DNA of 64,000 nt from assembly GCA_963082975.1 (NCBI GenBank), contig OY720350.1, positions 15,780,910-15,844,909 of the forward strand, given 5' to 3'. The number at the start of each line of letters is the position of its first letter. The first letter of the stretch is position 1. Source of the DNA: Labia minor (Eukaryota; Arthropoda; Insecta; Dermaptera; Spongiphoridae). This document shows, one piece after another, positions 1 through 11,605 of this stretch. Below the pieces are notes generated by a model. That model searched no databases. It was not told where the DNA came from and was given only the letters and a program-made list of their open reading frames with translations. The translations under genes were made by a program, and so were the position numbers.

Positions 1-420
1 AATTATGTTCTTTTAAACTATTTGAAATTGTTTCATATATTTTGTCGTTTATTTATTTTAAATAATAATCTTAATCTTAAATAATAATAATTCATAATTC
101 ATAAGGAATATTTTTTTTAAATTTTTATATAAATATTATTTTTATTTATTTATAAATTTTACCATTCGTATTAAATTCACCTTGTTATCGTTTTTTCTAT
201 TTTTTTATTTTAATATATAAATATGGCAAACGATTATTTTCTGCTCTAAATGTGATCCAAAGGTCATCCTTATTTATTTCATCTTTGGAATATGGTGAAA
301 TGTTACCCACAATAAGCGAAAAAGAGTGAAACATCCCTGACTGTATATATTTATATATTACTGAAATGTCTCATTCCATTAATATTTTATTTGATTGAAT
401 GTTATGAAATAAGATTGTCA
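1..420. other. A+T-rich filler, nothing recognised
   Basis: Low-complexity A+T sequence with homopolymer runs. No open frame, repeat family or RNA gene was recognised. Confidence 0.6.
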
Positions 421-680
421 CATTTCATCTCGTTTGATGTGAAAAGTGGGACGTGAGGGGATGGGGGAATGGGGGTGGTAGTTGAATGTGGGGTAGGCTC
501 GGAGAGATGGCTTTGATGTTGCAGAGATTAGGTTTACTCAACTCGTTCTCATATAATGTCGTTTCTAAACAAGCTCAAAATATCCTAAACCAAATTTGGA
601 TAATTTAAGCTTTATTTAGCTTTACAACTAAGTTCATTGGGCTGAAAACATGAAAGCCTTTATATAATATAGAGAACAAC
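421..680. other. G+C-richer island, candidate conserved non-coding block
   Basis: A compositionally distinct block with G-runs around 457-476 in otherwise A+T-rich DNA. It has no coding signature and is not repeated elsewhere in the window, which separates it from the transposable elements. Calling it regulatory is inference from composition only. Confidence 0.25.
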
Positions 681-1394
681 CCGCGAAAACGGGAATTTTT
701 TAATTCCATATTCATATTTATTTTATTCCCGGAGATAAACTCTCAGAAACAGCACCAATGGATTCCATTCATTTATTTAACGTTCTGTTTTTGAATGTTG
801 AATATTTAGTTGAAAAAAATTACTCCAATGATCAATGTGGATATTTCTAAAAAAAATATTAGTTTTTTTTTTTAACCTTCATATTAACTATTAATTGTTC
901 ACTAAAATATTAATTTGATAAAGAATTCAATTTGTATTTTGTATCAATTTGATAATTAAAAAATATAAATGAAAATACATTTTTCATTAAAGCATTTAAA
1001 ACAGATCCTATCAATTATAAGTCAATATTTTTTTTTTAAAATTAGAAAAAACTAAAATTAAAATTATACTTTTATTTTTTTTTTTAACTAAAAAATTCAG
1101 CATTCAGCATTTACAATTTTGAAATTTAATAAAAATGAAAAAGATAAATGATAAAATTCATAAAACTAATATTATTTCTATAAACGAATAAATTTATAGA
1201 TAAGTAATTGATTTTTTATAAAAAATACTTTAAAATTTGAATCAATTTTTCATCAAAAAAAAATATCTTTATAGTTAATTCTATTTAAGCAAATTTGAAT
1301 TAATTCAACTTGTAAGGAGGATTACTTTTATTAAAAAATAACACAGTATTTTATTTTTCTCAAAAAAAAAAAAATAAATAAAAAATAAAAAAAC
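681..1394. other. A+T-rich filler, nothing recognised
   Basis: Homopolymer-rich A/T sequence. No feature can be supported. Confidence 0.6.
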
Positions 1395-1830
1395 CACACA
1401 CGGCAACTTTTACCTTCAAATAGGAAATTTTAATTGGATCGTTTGTTTGTCTGAGTGTAGAAATTCAATCGGCTCCTGCTGTTTTTACATCCGTTCTATA
1501 CTCTTTTCTTGATCCTTTCCACATTTTATGGGAAGGTACACCTCGGATATAATTTGACCCGGGTGCACACACCAGGAACCGGGTGGCCTGGGTATCTCGA
1601 GGTGTGACATTTTTCTTTGAAAATCTCTATAAATTCATTGCCAGCGTGTAATAAATGTTTATTATTTATCGTCCGTATCGACTCCTGGACTGGGTGATCC
1701 TCGTAAGAGGATATTTTTAAAACCTTCGTCAAACAATAAATCAGTTTTGTGTTTTCGGAACGTGAGTTTTAAGAGGGGGACGGTAGACTTCGAAAAAAAG
1801 GGCATTTAGTATGATGGGGTGGGTCCAAAC
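1395..1830. promoter_or_regulatory. G+C-richer island with T-box-like and forkhead-like motifs
   Basis: A single-copy, complex-sequence island. AGGTGTGA at about 1600-1607 matches the consensus T-box half-site, and TGTTTATTATTTA at about 1655-1667 contains a forkhead-type TGTTTA core. A minus-strand open frame at 1526-1732 has no recognisable domain and is probably chance. A GA tract follows. An enhancer-like role is inference; short motifs are common by chance. Confidence 0.25.
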
Positions 1831-1858
1831 GAATGACTCGATTTGAGAGACTTCAACA

Positions 1859-1882
1859 CGAGAGAGAGAGAGAGAGAGAGAA
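1859..1882. repeat. (GA)n microsatellite
   Basis: An uninterrupted GA dinucleotide tract directly downstream of the 1395-1830 island. In arthropods such tracts can bind GAGA-factor-type proteins, but nothing here proves function. Confidence 0.85.
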
Positions 1883-2191
1883 AGGCTCTAAAGAAAAATT
1901 TTTATTTTAAAAATCAAGTTCTGGAATGTTGGAGGATTTTTCTATTTTCAAGTCAAAGGAATTCCAATTTCTAAATTCATTTCAAACTCTTAACACAAAA
2001 GTATTATTTTTAACAATTAACCAAAAACCAATTGGATATTTTGGATTCATTGGTATTTCTTGAAATATATATACCTTTAGACTGATTAAGTAATTAATAC
2101 TAGTATAATTCTAAATTTAAACTAAAGATGAAAAAAACAGTTCTATTTTTGCACAGAAATATTTACTTATCGTTGTATATAAATAAAAAAA

Positions 2192-2810
2192 TCTGGAGTA
2201 TCTCCACTCGACTATCACGCAATTTGAATTGGTTTAATTAACATATATTATATATTTAAATTAAATTTAATTAATTATAATTTATAAATTAAAATTAATA
2301 AATAATATTTATTAAACCAGCGCGTGTTTGGTTCTTTGTTGATGACACCCCACCACATGCTGGAGCGTGATTTGCAGTCGTGTTAAAAAATTAATTCCGG
2401 GTACTTTCAGCGATTCAATCAAGCTGAAATTCTATATATAGCAGTTTTATACAATTTTTAATTATGTGAAAAACTATCAAACATATATCTTTATTTTTAC
2501 GGACAGTTTGGAGGGAAAAAAAATGAAAACGTGGTAGGTAATGACCCACTTCCGGATGATAAACATTTCTCAAAAGTTGATAGAAAACTACGAATTTTGA
2601 ATAATGCCCGTATACCAAATTTCATTATTCTAGCTCAAATAGTTTTTGCGTAATCTTGTCTACATACATACACACATATACACACACACACACCTACAGA
2701 GAATGAGAAACAGACAGACATTTTTCTCAAGATTAGTGAAAATGACTCAGGGACCTTCAAAACGTATAAAAACATCAAAATCTCGACATCGAAAATTTTC
2801 GCGAGATAAT
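2192..2810 (-). mobile_element. HINE-like element, family A copy 1
   Basis: Non-autonomous element read on the minus strand. Its left end carries the terminal hairpin of family A (GAGTG/CACTC type, slightly diverged here), then the inverted motif ACTATCWCGC. Its right end stops at GCGAGATA; the short palindrome seen beyond this in other copies is missing. A CA-rich tract near 2669-2690 matches the microsatellite of the other copies. The small open frames at 2415-2618 and 2635-2847 are shadows of this repeat. Confidence 0.75.
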
Positions 2811-3079
2811 CAAAAATAGAGTAGTTGTTTCTTTCACAAAATAGCATAAATATTATTAATTATTATAATTAAATAAAAATAAAATATCAGAGTGGAGTAG
2901 GATTTTTTTTTAAAACAAATAAAATATATTTTTTTGAAAAAGAACCATTTTTTAAAAAGATAATTTAAATTTTTGTTTAGTCTTAAAAACCATTGCTTTA
3001 TTTAAAAATTCAATCCATTGTAATAAATTATATACTTAGAAAAGATATAAAATTCAGATAATACGATTAAAACCAAATA
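2811..3079. other. A+T-rich filler
   Basis: No open frame or repeat recognised. Confidence 0.5.
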
Positions 3080-3585
3080 ACGGCCATTACGAATTGCTAA
3101 TTTCCCTTTTCGATTTAGATAGAAAGTTGGTGTTCGCTTTTCCTTTAAATTCTATGAAGCCAAAGTTGAATCTACAGAGAAGAGGAAATATAATAATTAC
3201 TTGTGGTTCGACTGACTAAGTTGGTCAAAAGGCTTTAGATTTATCCCCCATCCTCTCCACCCGCCCAACGAGTCAGCCAGCTACTATAGCGAATCCACAC
3301 ACCCCTTTCGAAGGACAGGTTTATGAGGGAGCAACCAAGACCCAGAACCCGCAGCGGCTGCGGTCTTAAGCTCACCCATCCAAACTCCAACCCCTTCAAT
3401 AGAGGCCGGCGAGAAAAAAAAAGACTTTAGGTCAGTTGGACTCGGGCCCACCAAGACACTCCATTTTGTGGTTGGTCCAATAAAAGTCGCGTTAAATTTC
3501 ATTTTCTCTCAAAAGTCCAATCAATGTTTCTTTTGTTTCGTGGTGGGTTTTTCATTTTTTAATTTTCTTTAACGTTGGTTGGGAA
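3080..3585. promoter_or_regulatory. G+C-richer island, candidate regulatory block
   Basis: A long single-copy complex region. It contains TGTGGTT (Runx-type core) at about 3467-3473 and CCAATAAAAGTCG at about 3477-3489. AATAAAAGTC recurs in the island near 16875, where it may be a Caudal/posterior-Hox-like site. The minus-strand frame at 3284-3502 has no family features. The regulatory reading is inference. Confidence 0.25.
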
Positions 3586-4011
3586 AATGAATCATCCTAG
3601 GAGGAGGTTTTTTTTTAAAATATTTTTTTTTCTGTACCAAAAAAGAAAATAAAAGAAAAGTAAAACATTTATATTGAAATCCGATGTGATAAAAAATATA
3701 TTGGACTTTATCTGTTGTATTATTATAAGATAACAAATTAGGAAAAAAAATATTGAACGAATTAAGTTATATATTTTCATTTAATTAAAATTTTTAAAAT
3801 TATTTTATCTTGATTACATACTTTAATTTACCTACACTTTCAAATACATATAATCAATTTAAAGAGACTATTATACATGTAAATACTATTAATTATAAAT
3901 TATTTAAAAAGATATTTAAAAAAAAAATATTATTCTACTCTTATATTTTACATCGTATATTTTAGTTTAGAAAATTTTCTAGACTTGTTGCAATTCTTCA
4001 TAAATTCAATA
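3586..4011. other. A+T-rich filler
   Basis: A/T runs; the minus-strand frame at 3592-3780 is composition-driven (Phe, Ile, Leu, Lys) and not credible as a gene. Confidence 0.5.
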
Positions 4012-4602
4012 AGCTGGAGTGTCTCCACTCGACTATCTCGCAATTTGAATTGGATTAAATAACATAATAAATTATATTTAAATTAAATTTATTTAATTAT
4101 AAATTATAAATTAAAATTAATAAATAATATTTATTAAACCAGCGCATGTGTGGCTCTTTTTTGAAGTCACGTGTTGGCGCGTGAGATTTGCAGTGTTAAA
4201 AAATTAATTCTGGTGCTTTCAAGCTGAAATTCTATATATAGCAGTTTTATACAATTTTTAATCATGTGAAAAACTTTCAAACATATATCTTTATTTTTAC
4301 GGTCACTTTAGAGGAAAAAAAATCAAAATGTTGTTAGTAATGACCCTCTTCTGGTTGAGCTACATTTCTCAAAAGTTGATAGAAAACTACAAATTTGCAA
4401 TAATGCCCGTATACCAAATTTCATGATTCTAGCTCCAACCGTTTTTGAGTAATCTTGTCTACATACATACACACATACACAAACACAGACATTTTTCTCA
4501 ACCTTAGTGAAAATGATTCAGGAACATCCAAAACGTATAAAAACATCAAAATCTCGACATCGAAAATTTTCATGATCGCAATACTATCTCTGGCGAGATA
4601 GT
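4012..4602 (-). mobile_element. HINE-like element, family A copy 2, complete ends
   Basis: Both ends are present. The left end is CTGGAGTGTCTCCACTCG, which folds as GAGTG-TCTC-CACTC, followed by ACTATCTCGC. The right end carries ATCGCAATACTATCTC and then GGCGAGATAGT. On the minus strand this is a 5' terminal ACTATCTCGCC, an inverted copy near the 3' end and a 3' hairpin outside it, the plan known for Helentron-associated elements. A CA/CATA microsatellite lies near 4461-4490. Confidence 0.82.
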
Positions 4603-5382
4603 TAAAAGTGATCATTATTACTTAATTATTATCAATTAATTTAATTATTATATATCTTTAAAATATTATAATAGGAAATCTTTTAAGAAATTAGATAATG
4701 GTTTTATGTGAATCATCTTAAAAGAAAATGAGAGTAATTTTAAAGTATACGTTGGTTTCATTTAAGAAAATTAAGAAGAATCATAGGAATGTTGAGACAA
4801 ATTTAAGTGGCATATTAAAATCGTAAGCTCTCGTTATTCAACCTAAAATTATTATTGATTTTACTACAGCATCTCTGTTAATCTACCTGACGGTATTACT
4901 GAATTATATCTTGAAATTGAATGTTAATTATGATTTTATCTATGAAATATATTCGTCGCTCTTACATTCTCTGGTCCTTCAATTAAATTGTGACCAATTA
5001 AAAGTGATAGAGTTTATTCAATTAATGAATTATTTATTTAATTTTGTGAGAAATGTCGTGTTCACACAAATTATATTATAATATTGTTATTTTTTTTGTT
5101 ATACCTAAATTTAATATATATGTATATATATATATATATATATATAAAGGAAATTTTTGTTATTTACAATAAATATTTAAAATATTACAAAAGTGAAATA
5201 AAAAACTATTATCATTATTTTAAGCCAAGATGAAACATTTTAAAAGATTTTTACATATAATAGATAATCTATTATAATATTCTAGGGGTAGTCATTTAAA
5301 GTTCTTTTAATAAAAATTTTTTTTTTAATAATATATAATTCACTTTTGTCTAGTTAAAAATTAATATCATTTGTAAAAACAA
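4603..5382. other. A+T-rich filler with (AT)n
   Basis: Contains an AT dinucleotide run near 5115-5147 and poly-T runs. Nothing else recognised. Confidence 0.5.
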
Positions 5383-5882
5383 ATCTGGAGTGTCTCCACT
5401 CGACTATCAATTTGAATTGGATTAAATAACATATATTATATTATATTTAAATTTAATTAATTGAATTATAAATTAAAATTAATAAATAATATTTATTAAA
5501 CCAGCAAGTGATTAAAATTCTTTCAAGCTTTTTAATTATGTGAAAAATTATCACAATTATATATTTATTTTTACGGTATTTTAGAGTTTAGAGGAAAAAA
5601 AAATTAAAACGTGGTGTTTCTCTTCTCAATGAGCTATATATCTCAAAAGATGATAGAAAACTAAGAATGAATAATGCCCGTGTACCAAATTTCATTATTC
5701 TAGCTCAAACCGTTTTTTGCGCATACTTGTCTACATACATAAACACACACACACGCACGCACGCACAGCCAGACATTTTTCTCAAGATTAGTGAAAATGA
5801 CTCAGGGACCTTCAAAATGTATAAAAACATCAAAATCTCGACATCGAAAATTTTATCGCAATACTATCTCCGGCGAGATAGT
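5383..5882 (-). mobile_element. HINE-like element, family A copy 3
   Basis: The hairpin end starts at 5385; the distal end has ATCGCAATACTATCTCC and GGCGAGATAGT. It is shorter than copies 2, 6 and 7, having lost the block with the conserved GGCACCA...CACGTGTTGGCGCG segment. The plus-strand frame at 5667-5894 is a repeat shadow whose translation recurs in other family A copies. Confidence 0.8.
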
Positions 5883-6600
5883 AAAAATTTATGAGACTTT
5901 GTTTAAAAAATTTTAATTTCAATTACTAAAATTTTTAATTTAAAAAGTTTTAGAACTATTATATCTCGTATTTTTATTAAATGTTCAATTTCTATTTAAT
6001 AAAATAATAATTAATTTGAAATGTTAGGATAGGATGATTGATAGTCAAAGATTAATTAGAAATTAAATTTGAAATAAAATGTGTCAAGATTTAACATTTC
6101 AATTCATTTATGTTTCATTCACACTCCAATCAAGTGTGAATAAATGTCATTGGCATCTAAAAAATTAGAAAATATTACAATTATAATAAATATTAAAAGT
6201 AAAAATTTTTAAAATTTATTTATAATAAAATGTTATGTATGTGAGTAAATTAGTTAGAATAAATATTTTCATAAATAATTCAAAAAGATAAAAATTAAAA
6301 ATAAAATAAAATTATAATTGGAATCTTTGAAATCGTTTTAAATAATATTCTTTCTCATTGAAGTGAAATGATAAGTAAATATACCACCAGTCCTTTCTTT
6401 CTTCCAGAGGATGCTCTAAATTCTATTTTCTGATGCATTATAATAAATTTTGTTTATTTTTACAGATGTAGAATCTTAAGTAGACATCTATATTTATAAT
6501 AATCCAGATAAAGATAATTTTATTTCTTTCTTTTGCAATTGTCTTTATTAAAAATGGAGAAAGATTTTCTTCACTCTCTCTCTCTCTTTCTCTCTCTCTC
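5883..6600. other. A+T-rich filler with (CT)n
   Basis: Mostly A/T sequence, ending in a CT-rich tract at about 6572-6601. No gene seen. Confidence 0.5.
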
Positions 6601-6930
6601 TGATTAATGAAGATAATGATTCATTTATTATCTAGCGAAAGGAGACATGTTAATTTATTCATCAAATAAATAACCCCCTCTGCTTCGCTTCCCTTAATAA
6701 TCGTCATTAGCTTCATTTGGTAATTAATAATGAGACTTTTATTAACTAAGACATTATTTTTTTTTAAGTCGTGCCGATAAGAAGCCATCTGCTAGAAGTC
6801 AATCAGAGAGGGCCCCGGGCGGTAGCGTTTAGGAGAATGTGGGAGACTGACTGAGTCTCTCTCAGAAGCTCAATCGGATCAGTTAAATAAATAACACCCA
6901 CTACTGAAAAGACCACTCACTAACCATTCA
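6601..6930. promoter_or_regulatory. G+C-richer island, candidate regulatory block
   Basis: Single-copy complex sequence with a homeodomain-type GGTAATTAATAATGAG segment near 6718-6733 and a GC-rich core (GGGCCCCGGGCGG near 6810). Adjacent to a CT tract, as several other islands are adjacent to GA/CT tracts. Function is inferred. Confidence 0.25.
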
Positions 6931-7199
6931 ATTTACAAACAAATTCTTTATTTTTTTTTTGTTTTATTCCTGTACGAAAAATGATTCAGTAGAACAAAAG
7001 AAAAAAAACAAAAACAAAAAAATCAAATCAAATAAATATATAAGAATATTTATAATATGTATACTTTATTTAATTTTATATATTATCTTTTTGAAAATCA
7101 GAAATTTTCAATGAAAAGAGACTAATTTTTATTATTTATGTATAATAAGCAATCATATGAACCATTATCTAAATTTTCTTAAATATTTAATAATCATAA
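6931..7199. other. A+T-rich filler
   Basis: Nothing recognised. Confidence 0.5.
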
Positions 7200-7202
7200 T
7201 AA

Positions 7203-7303
7203 ATAAGTTGACCTGTGGCCAGGTCCGAACCGACAGACGGTTTGAAGTAAATTAATTAGCAGCTACAGAAACAATTTCAAATAATTTTAATATATCTATT
7301 AAT
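7203..7303 (-). mobile_element. Family B hairpin-end fragment, first unit of an array
   Basis: About 100 bp of the hairpin end of family B: GACCTG-TGGC-CAGGTC, then the inverted motif in a diverged form (ACCGACAGACGG), then the CAGCTACAGAAACAATTTC block. It runs without a break into the complete unit at 7304, repeating the same end in the same orientation. Confidence 0.8.
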
Positions 7304-7977
7304 GTAATAAATAAGTTGACCTGTGGCCAGGTCCGAACCGACCGACGGTTTGAAATAAATTAATTTCCAGCTACAGAAACAATTTCAAATAATTTTCATA
7401 TATCTATTAATGTAATAAAAAACAGATATGGATACATAAATAATAAATATAAACATTTTTAATTTTATTTTATTTATAATATATATGCAAGACCAGGCTG
7501 TGACGTCATGCATGGCTGGATGACGTCATATAATTTTAAATCAAGAAAAAACTAATAAATATGATTTTTTTTCGAGGATAAAACCAATACAAAATGCATG
7601 ATTCGTGGTGATATATAAAAAAATCTCCTTTGGTGTGAAAATAACCCTTTCCTTCCTATCGTCGATCGCTAATACTACCACTTCCGGTTTCCGGAATTGC
7701 ACCAAAAGTCGATCAATTCATCCCACTGATGCATTAAGTAAATATACCAAATTTCATCAAAATCGGTTTAGCCGTTCAGGCTGTACACATCTATACGGAC
7801 GGACAGACGGACGGACAGACGGACGGACGGACAGACGGACGGACGGACAGACGGACAGACATCATGCTAAAAATACTTTTTTCTGTTTAGAAAATGCATG
7901 ATTCGTGGAGATATGTAAAAATCTCCACATGTGAAATTTGGTGTGAAAACAATACCTCCCTTACTATCGTCGGTCGG
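7304..7977 (-). mobile_element. HINE/DINE-1-like element, family B, complete unit
   Basis: The left end has hairpin GACCTG-TGGC-CAGGTC, then ACCGACCGACGG. The right end has the complement, CGTCGGTCGGT, followed by A-runs. An internal (GGAC/AGAC)n tract at about 7797-7861 is the (GTCY)n tract typical of DINE-1 elements when read on the minus strand. Two TGACGTCA palindromes lie at 7501-7508 and 7521-7528. The plus-strand frame at 7605-7901 is the repeat, not a gene. Confidence 0.85.
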
Positions 7978-8508
7978 TAAAAACAGATATGGATACATAA
8001 ATAATAAATATAAACTTTTTTAATTTTATTTTATTTATAATATATATGCAAGACCAGGCTGTGACGTCATGAATGGCTGGATGACGTCATATAATTTTAA
8101 ATCAAGAAAAAACTAATAAATATGATTTTCCCGAGGATAAAACCAATACAAAGTGTATGATTCGTGGTAATATATGTAAAAAATCTCCTCATGTGAAATT
8201 TGGTGTGAAAATAACCCTTCCCTTCCTATCGTCGATCGCTAATACTACCACTTCCGGTTTCCGGATTTGCACCAAAAGTTGATCAATTCATCCCACTGAG
8301 GTATTAAGTAAATATACCAAATTTCATCAAAATCCGTTGAGCCGTTCAGGCTGTACACATCTATACGGACGGACGGACGGACAGACATCATGCTAAAAAT
8401 ACTTTTTTCTGTTAAGAAAATGCATGATTCGTGGAGATTTGTAAAAATCTCCACATGTGAAATTTGGTGTGAAAACAATACCTCCCTTACTATCGTCGGT
8501 CGGTAAAA
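7978..8508 (-). mobile_element. Family B unit lacking the hairpin end, third unit of the array
   Basis: Joined head-to-tail to the preceding unit through a shared A-run followed by CAGATATGGATAC, which is internal sequence of the element. It retains the two TGACGTCA sites (8062, 8082), a shorter GGAC tract (about 8366-8386) and the CGTCGGTCGGT terminus. The hairpin end is absent. Confidence 0.8.
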
Positions 8509-9384
8509 ACAACTTCCAAGTCACTTATGTGAATTCAAAATACATAATTTATTTTTAATTAAATAAATAATATTTTTTTTTTAATAATTAATAAATAAAT
8601 TAATTCATGAATTAATGTTAAATAACATTAAATGGAACTTCAAATGTTTTATTATTATAAAATAAACATTAACACTAACTGATAATATAAATAGGTTGGA
8701 TTTCGAAGTAAATTTATTAAGATATTGCGTGTAAAAAAAAATTAATTAAATTTTGATAATCATCTATTATATTTATATTTTGTTGTTTTTTTTACAAATC
8801 AATAAATTAATATATTGACTAAATTTTTACTTTGGCCTGTTTAAGTAGTTATTATAAGCATAATTTAACTATGCAAAATGGAAATAATCCAGTAATTAAT
8901 TTTCCCTATATTTACTAAATATAATTCAATAAAAAAAATGTTCTCATTAGAACTGAATATACACTTACATAAAATTATTTTTAAAATTTTTATTGATATT
9001 TTCTGTTTAAAATATTTATAACTACCTATATATAATATGAACAGTATTTTTTTAATTATTTTAAATTTTATAATTATGGCTTACAGCGGTAAGGATATAA
9101 ATTTCCATGAATAATAATAAATCTATAATAAATAAAAAAAAATCACGCGGTAGGTTAATCCATTTTGTTAATTATCGGTATGTAGAAAGGGGATTTTATT
9201 CGATATAAACATTGTAATATTAATAATTTAATATTTTCTACATTCATATTAAATTTGTTACAGATATATTATGATTAATAATTTAGCTGCTTGAGGCACT
9301 ACATCTACAAAGGCTATTTGTAACGTATGGAAATTAATAATTCATCATAGACAATTTCTTTACTAACAATAAGAGACTCCTTAA
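8509..9384. other. A+T-rich filler
   Basis: No open frame or repeat recognised. Confidence 0.5.
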
Positions 9385-9445
9385 GGAAGAATTTAGTCTT
9401 TTTCGCTGGGGCACAGCCAGTACAATGTTATAAATATTCATAGTA
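9385..9445 (-). repeat. Family G fragment
   Basis: On the minus strand it contains CTGGCTGTGCCCCAGC, related to the CTGGCTGTRCCCCGGC core at about 15451, 55460 and, inverted, 56145. Too short to class further. Confidence 0.4.
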
Positions 9446-10254
9446 TAGTTTATCTATACAGGGGTGGCCAACACGTCGACCGCGGTCGACCGGTCGACCG
9501 CAAAGGCTTTAAAAGTAGCCCGCGAAGCCAAAGTTGGACAATTTGTTTTAACTTAAATAAATGTTTGTAATTCTTAATTCTATAATTTAATCTTCCAATA
9601 ATAAATTATTTGTGAAACATACACATAGTTTGGCCACACCTGATATGTACAATCATTTATATTCTGAAATAATTTTATACAAATGAATATATAATTTTAG
9701 CGTTTCTGAAAGTGTTCAACCAGAATTTCATTTACAGAGTCTAAATTTTCACTCCGTAATAACAGTTTTTGACAATGAATTGAAAACATGCATACTTTCC
9801 AATTCATGTTGAAACTAGAAGCATCATCCTCAAATTAATTAGAAATGTATTTAATCACTTCCTCTATTGTGTGCAATTTGAGATCTCTATGTAATAGTCG
9901 AACTGGTAGATACCGAGGTGCCTTACTCAAGATATTGTTTTGGATCCGCTGTAATTTAATTATATTGGATGCACTTTAAAATAGATGGAAATCTTTTTTT
10001 TGACAAAAGTAAATATGGTTTTTTACATTTTAAATTGTATGTTAACTTAACTCACATTCGATTCGTCCATTTTAATATATTAATATTATATATTATATAG
10101 GAGTTAGAAATTTTCTTATATTAAGAAAGAAGAAGAAATGGTGAAGATATCTAATAGTTATATCAGGTCGAATAATGCACATGAAAGTAACATTGCAAAT
10201 TAAATATTTCATAATTGTGAAAGTGAGACATTTATATATAATATACCTGTATAT

Positions 10255-10560
10255 ATAATTAATCCCCTAACTAAGCTTATTTTCTTATTTAAAGAATTGA
10301 TAAGTGATATTCTTCTTCCTCTAAATAAGGTTGAATTTTACTAAAGATCAGAGGGAGACTAGTCAGGGAACTGATAGAAAAAAGTTAAAAGGTAAAGGAG
10401 ATGATTTTTCCATGGGAGAGGGAAGGCAGAAAAAATCATGAGCTCACGTGAGGGCAGGAACGCCAATCCCTGAAATAGAATTCTTTTCTACTGGCATTAT
10501 AGAAAAGAATCTTCCCGTTTCCCAGGATATTATTTTTAAATTTATTAAAAATTAATATTA
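10255..10560 (+). repeat. Family D repeat, copy 1
   Basis: Matches copies near 11605 and 18605. The conserved core is ATCATGAGCTCACGTGAGGG, then an inverted repeat ATTCTTTTCTA ... TAGAAAAGAAT, an 11-bp stem with a short loop. Interspersed and same-orientated, so probably a non-autonomous mobile element. Class unknown. Confidence 0.6.
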
Positions 10561-11535
10561 CATTTCATGAAACTTATTCAATTTTTTCTTATTGCTTCAT
10601 ATAGAAAAACAATAAAATTATTTCCTTCCTTTTCAAGTAATTTCTATGTTATTTAATAATTAATTTAAATAATATTATATTAACATTTATAATTATATTA
10701 TTAAAAATTAAAAATCTAAAGAATAAAATTATAAAAAATAAACAAATTGAAAGATTTGAACTCAGACAAAAGAATTACTAGTTATAGACCATTCCGGCGC
10801 GACTGTTTAATCAACTAATAAAAACATAGGAAAGAAATTCACTTGAAGGCTACGAAAATTTCAGCCCATAAGCAATACATGGCAAAGACTTTATTCATTA
10901 AATATTGATTAAACAAAGAAAAATGATCATGGAAATAGTTATAATACAAGAAATACAAGAATCAAAAATAATCTTGATGTATTGAGAGAAGAGATATGCA
11001 AAGAATAATCATTTAATATAATTAATCCAAAGATTTGACGTCATTCAAAATGGCAGCCGAAATCACATTGAACTGTCAAAATTCAATAATTAATATTTAA
11101 TTAAGGAAGCATCATAAAATTATATAATGCTAGTGAAAATGAATCTACATTGAATAACGAGTATTTTGATATGCGTTTTATATATTGTTATCAGAAAATG
11201 TTTATTTCAAGTGTAAACATGATACCAAATAAAAATTAATTATAATTTTCATTTATATTTCACTAAAAATCAATTTTATTTAAAATCTGGCGAAAATTCT
11301 GTTGTATCTTTTTACTTTTATTCATTTTTTATGAAATTTTGTTATTAATTTGTATAAACTGAATCCAATTGAATAGAAGTGTTTCTGCTAATTTTCCAAA
11401 TCGTTCTATAAATATGAGTTCCAAGTTTTTACTAATATGAAGCGTAGGAGAGGTGGGTCCTCTCAGAGGCACATAAGACATGTCTCACTCATGAATATAC
11501 CAGGTTTTGCTAATCGGAGAATTGACGTAACATGG

Positions 11536-11605
11536 ATATATTTGAATTAACCCCCGAAGGGGGTTAATTCAAATATATATAGGAGACTCTTTAGAGTCTC
11601 CTATA
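11536..11605. repeat. Two adjacent perfect hairpins
   Basis: Hairpin 1 has a perfect 20-bp stem (11536-11555 with 11559-11578) and a GAA loop; its G+C tip is CCCCC-GAA-GGGGG. Hairpin 2 has a perfect 13-bp stem (11578-11590 with 11593-11605) and a TT loop. They abut. Most likely the hairpin terminus of a mobile element; family unknown. Confidence 0.9.

Noticed and set aside
2415-5894. Small frames at 2415-2847, 4421-4615 and 5667-5894, and similar frames at 45087-45296
   Set aside because: They translate family A repeat sequence; the same residues recur in each copy because the DNA is repeated, and no frame is longer than the element.
7797-7861. Possible CRISPR-like or satellite array
   Set aside because: A simple GGAC/AGAC microsatellite inside a mobile element, with no spacers; the sequence is eukaryotic.
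7605-8478. Arg/Thr/Asp-rich frames at 7605-7901 and 8245-8478
   Set aside because: Encoded by the GGAC/AGAC microsatellite of family B; not genes.
9459-9642. Short 184-bp hAT MITE ending at the internal TTTGGCCACACCTG
   Set aside because: Its right flank does not repeat the left flank, whereas the end at 13078 is followed by ATCTATA as at the left; the longer element is better supported.
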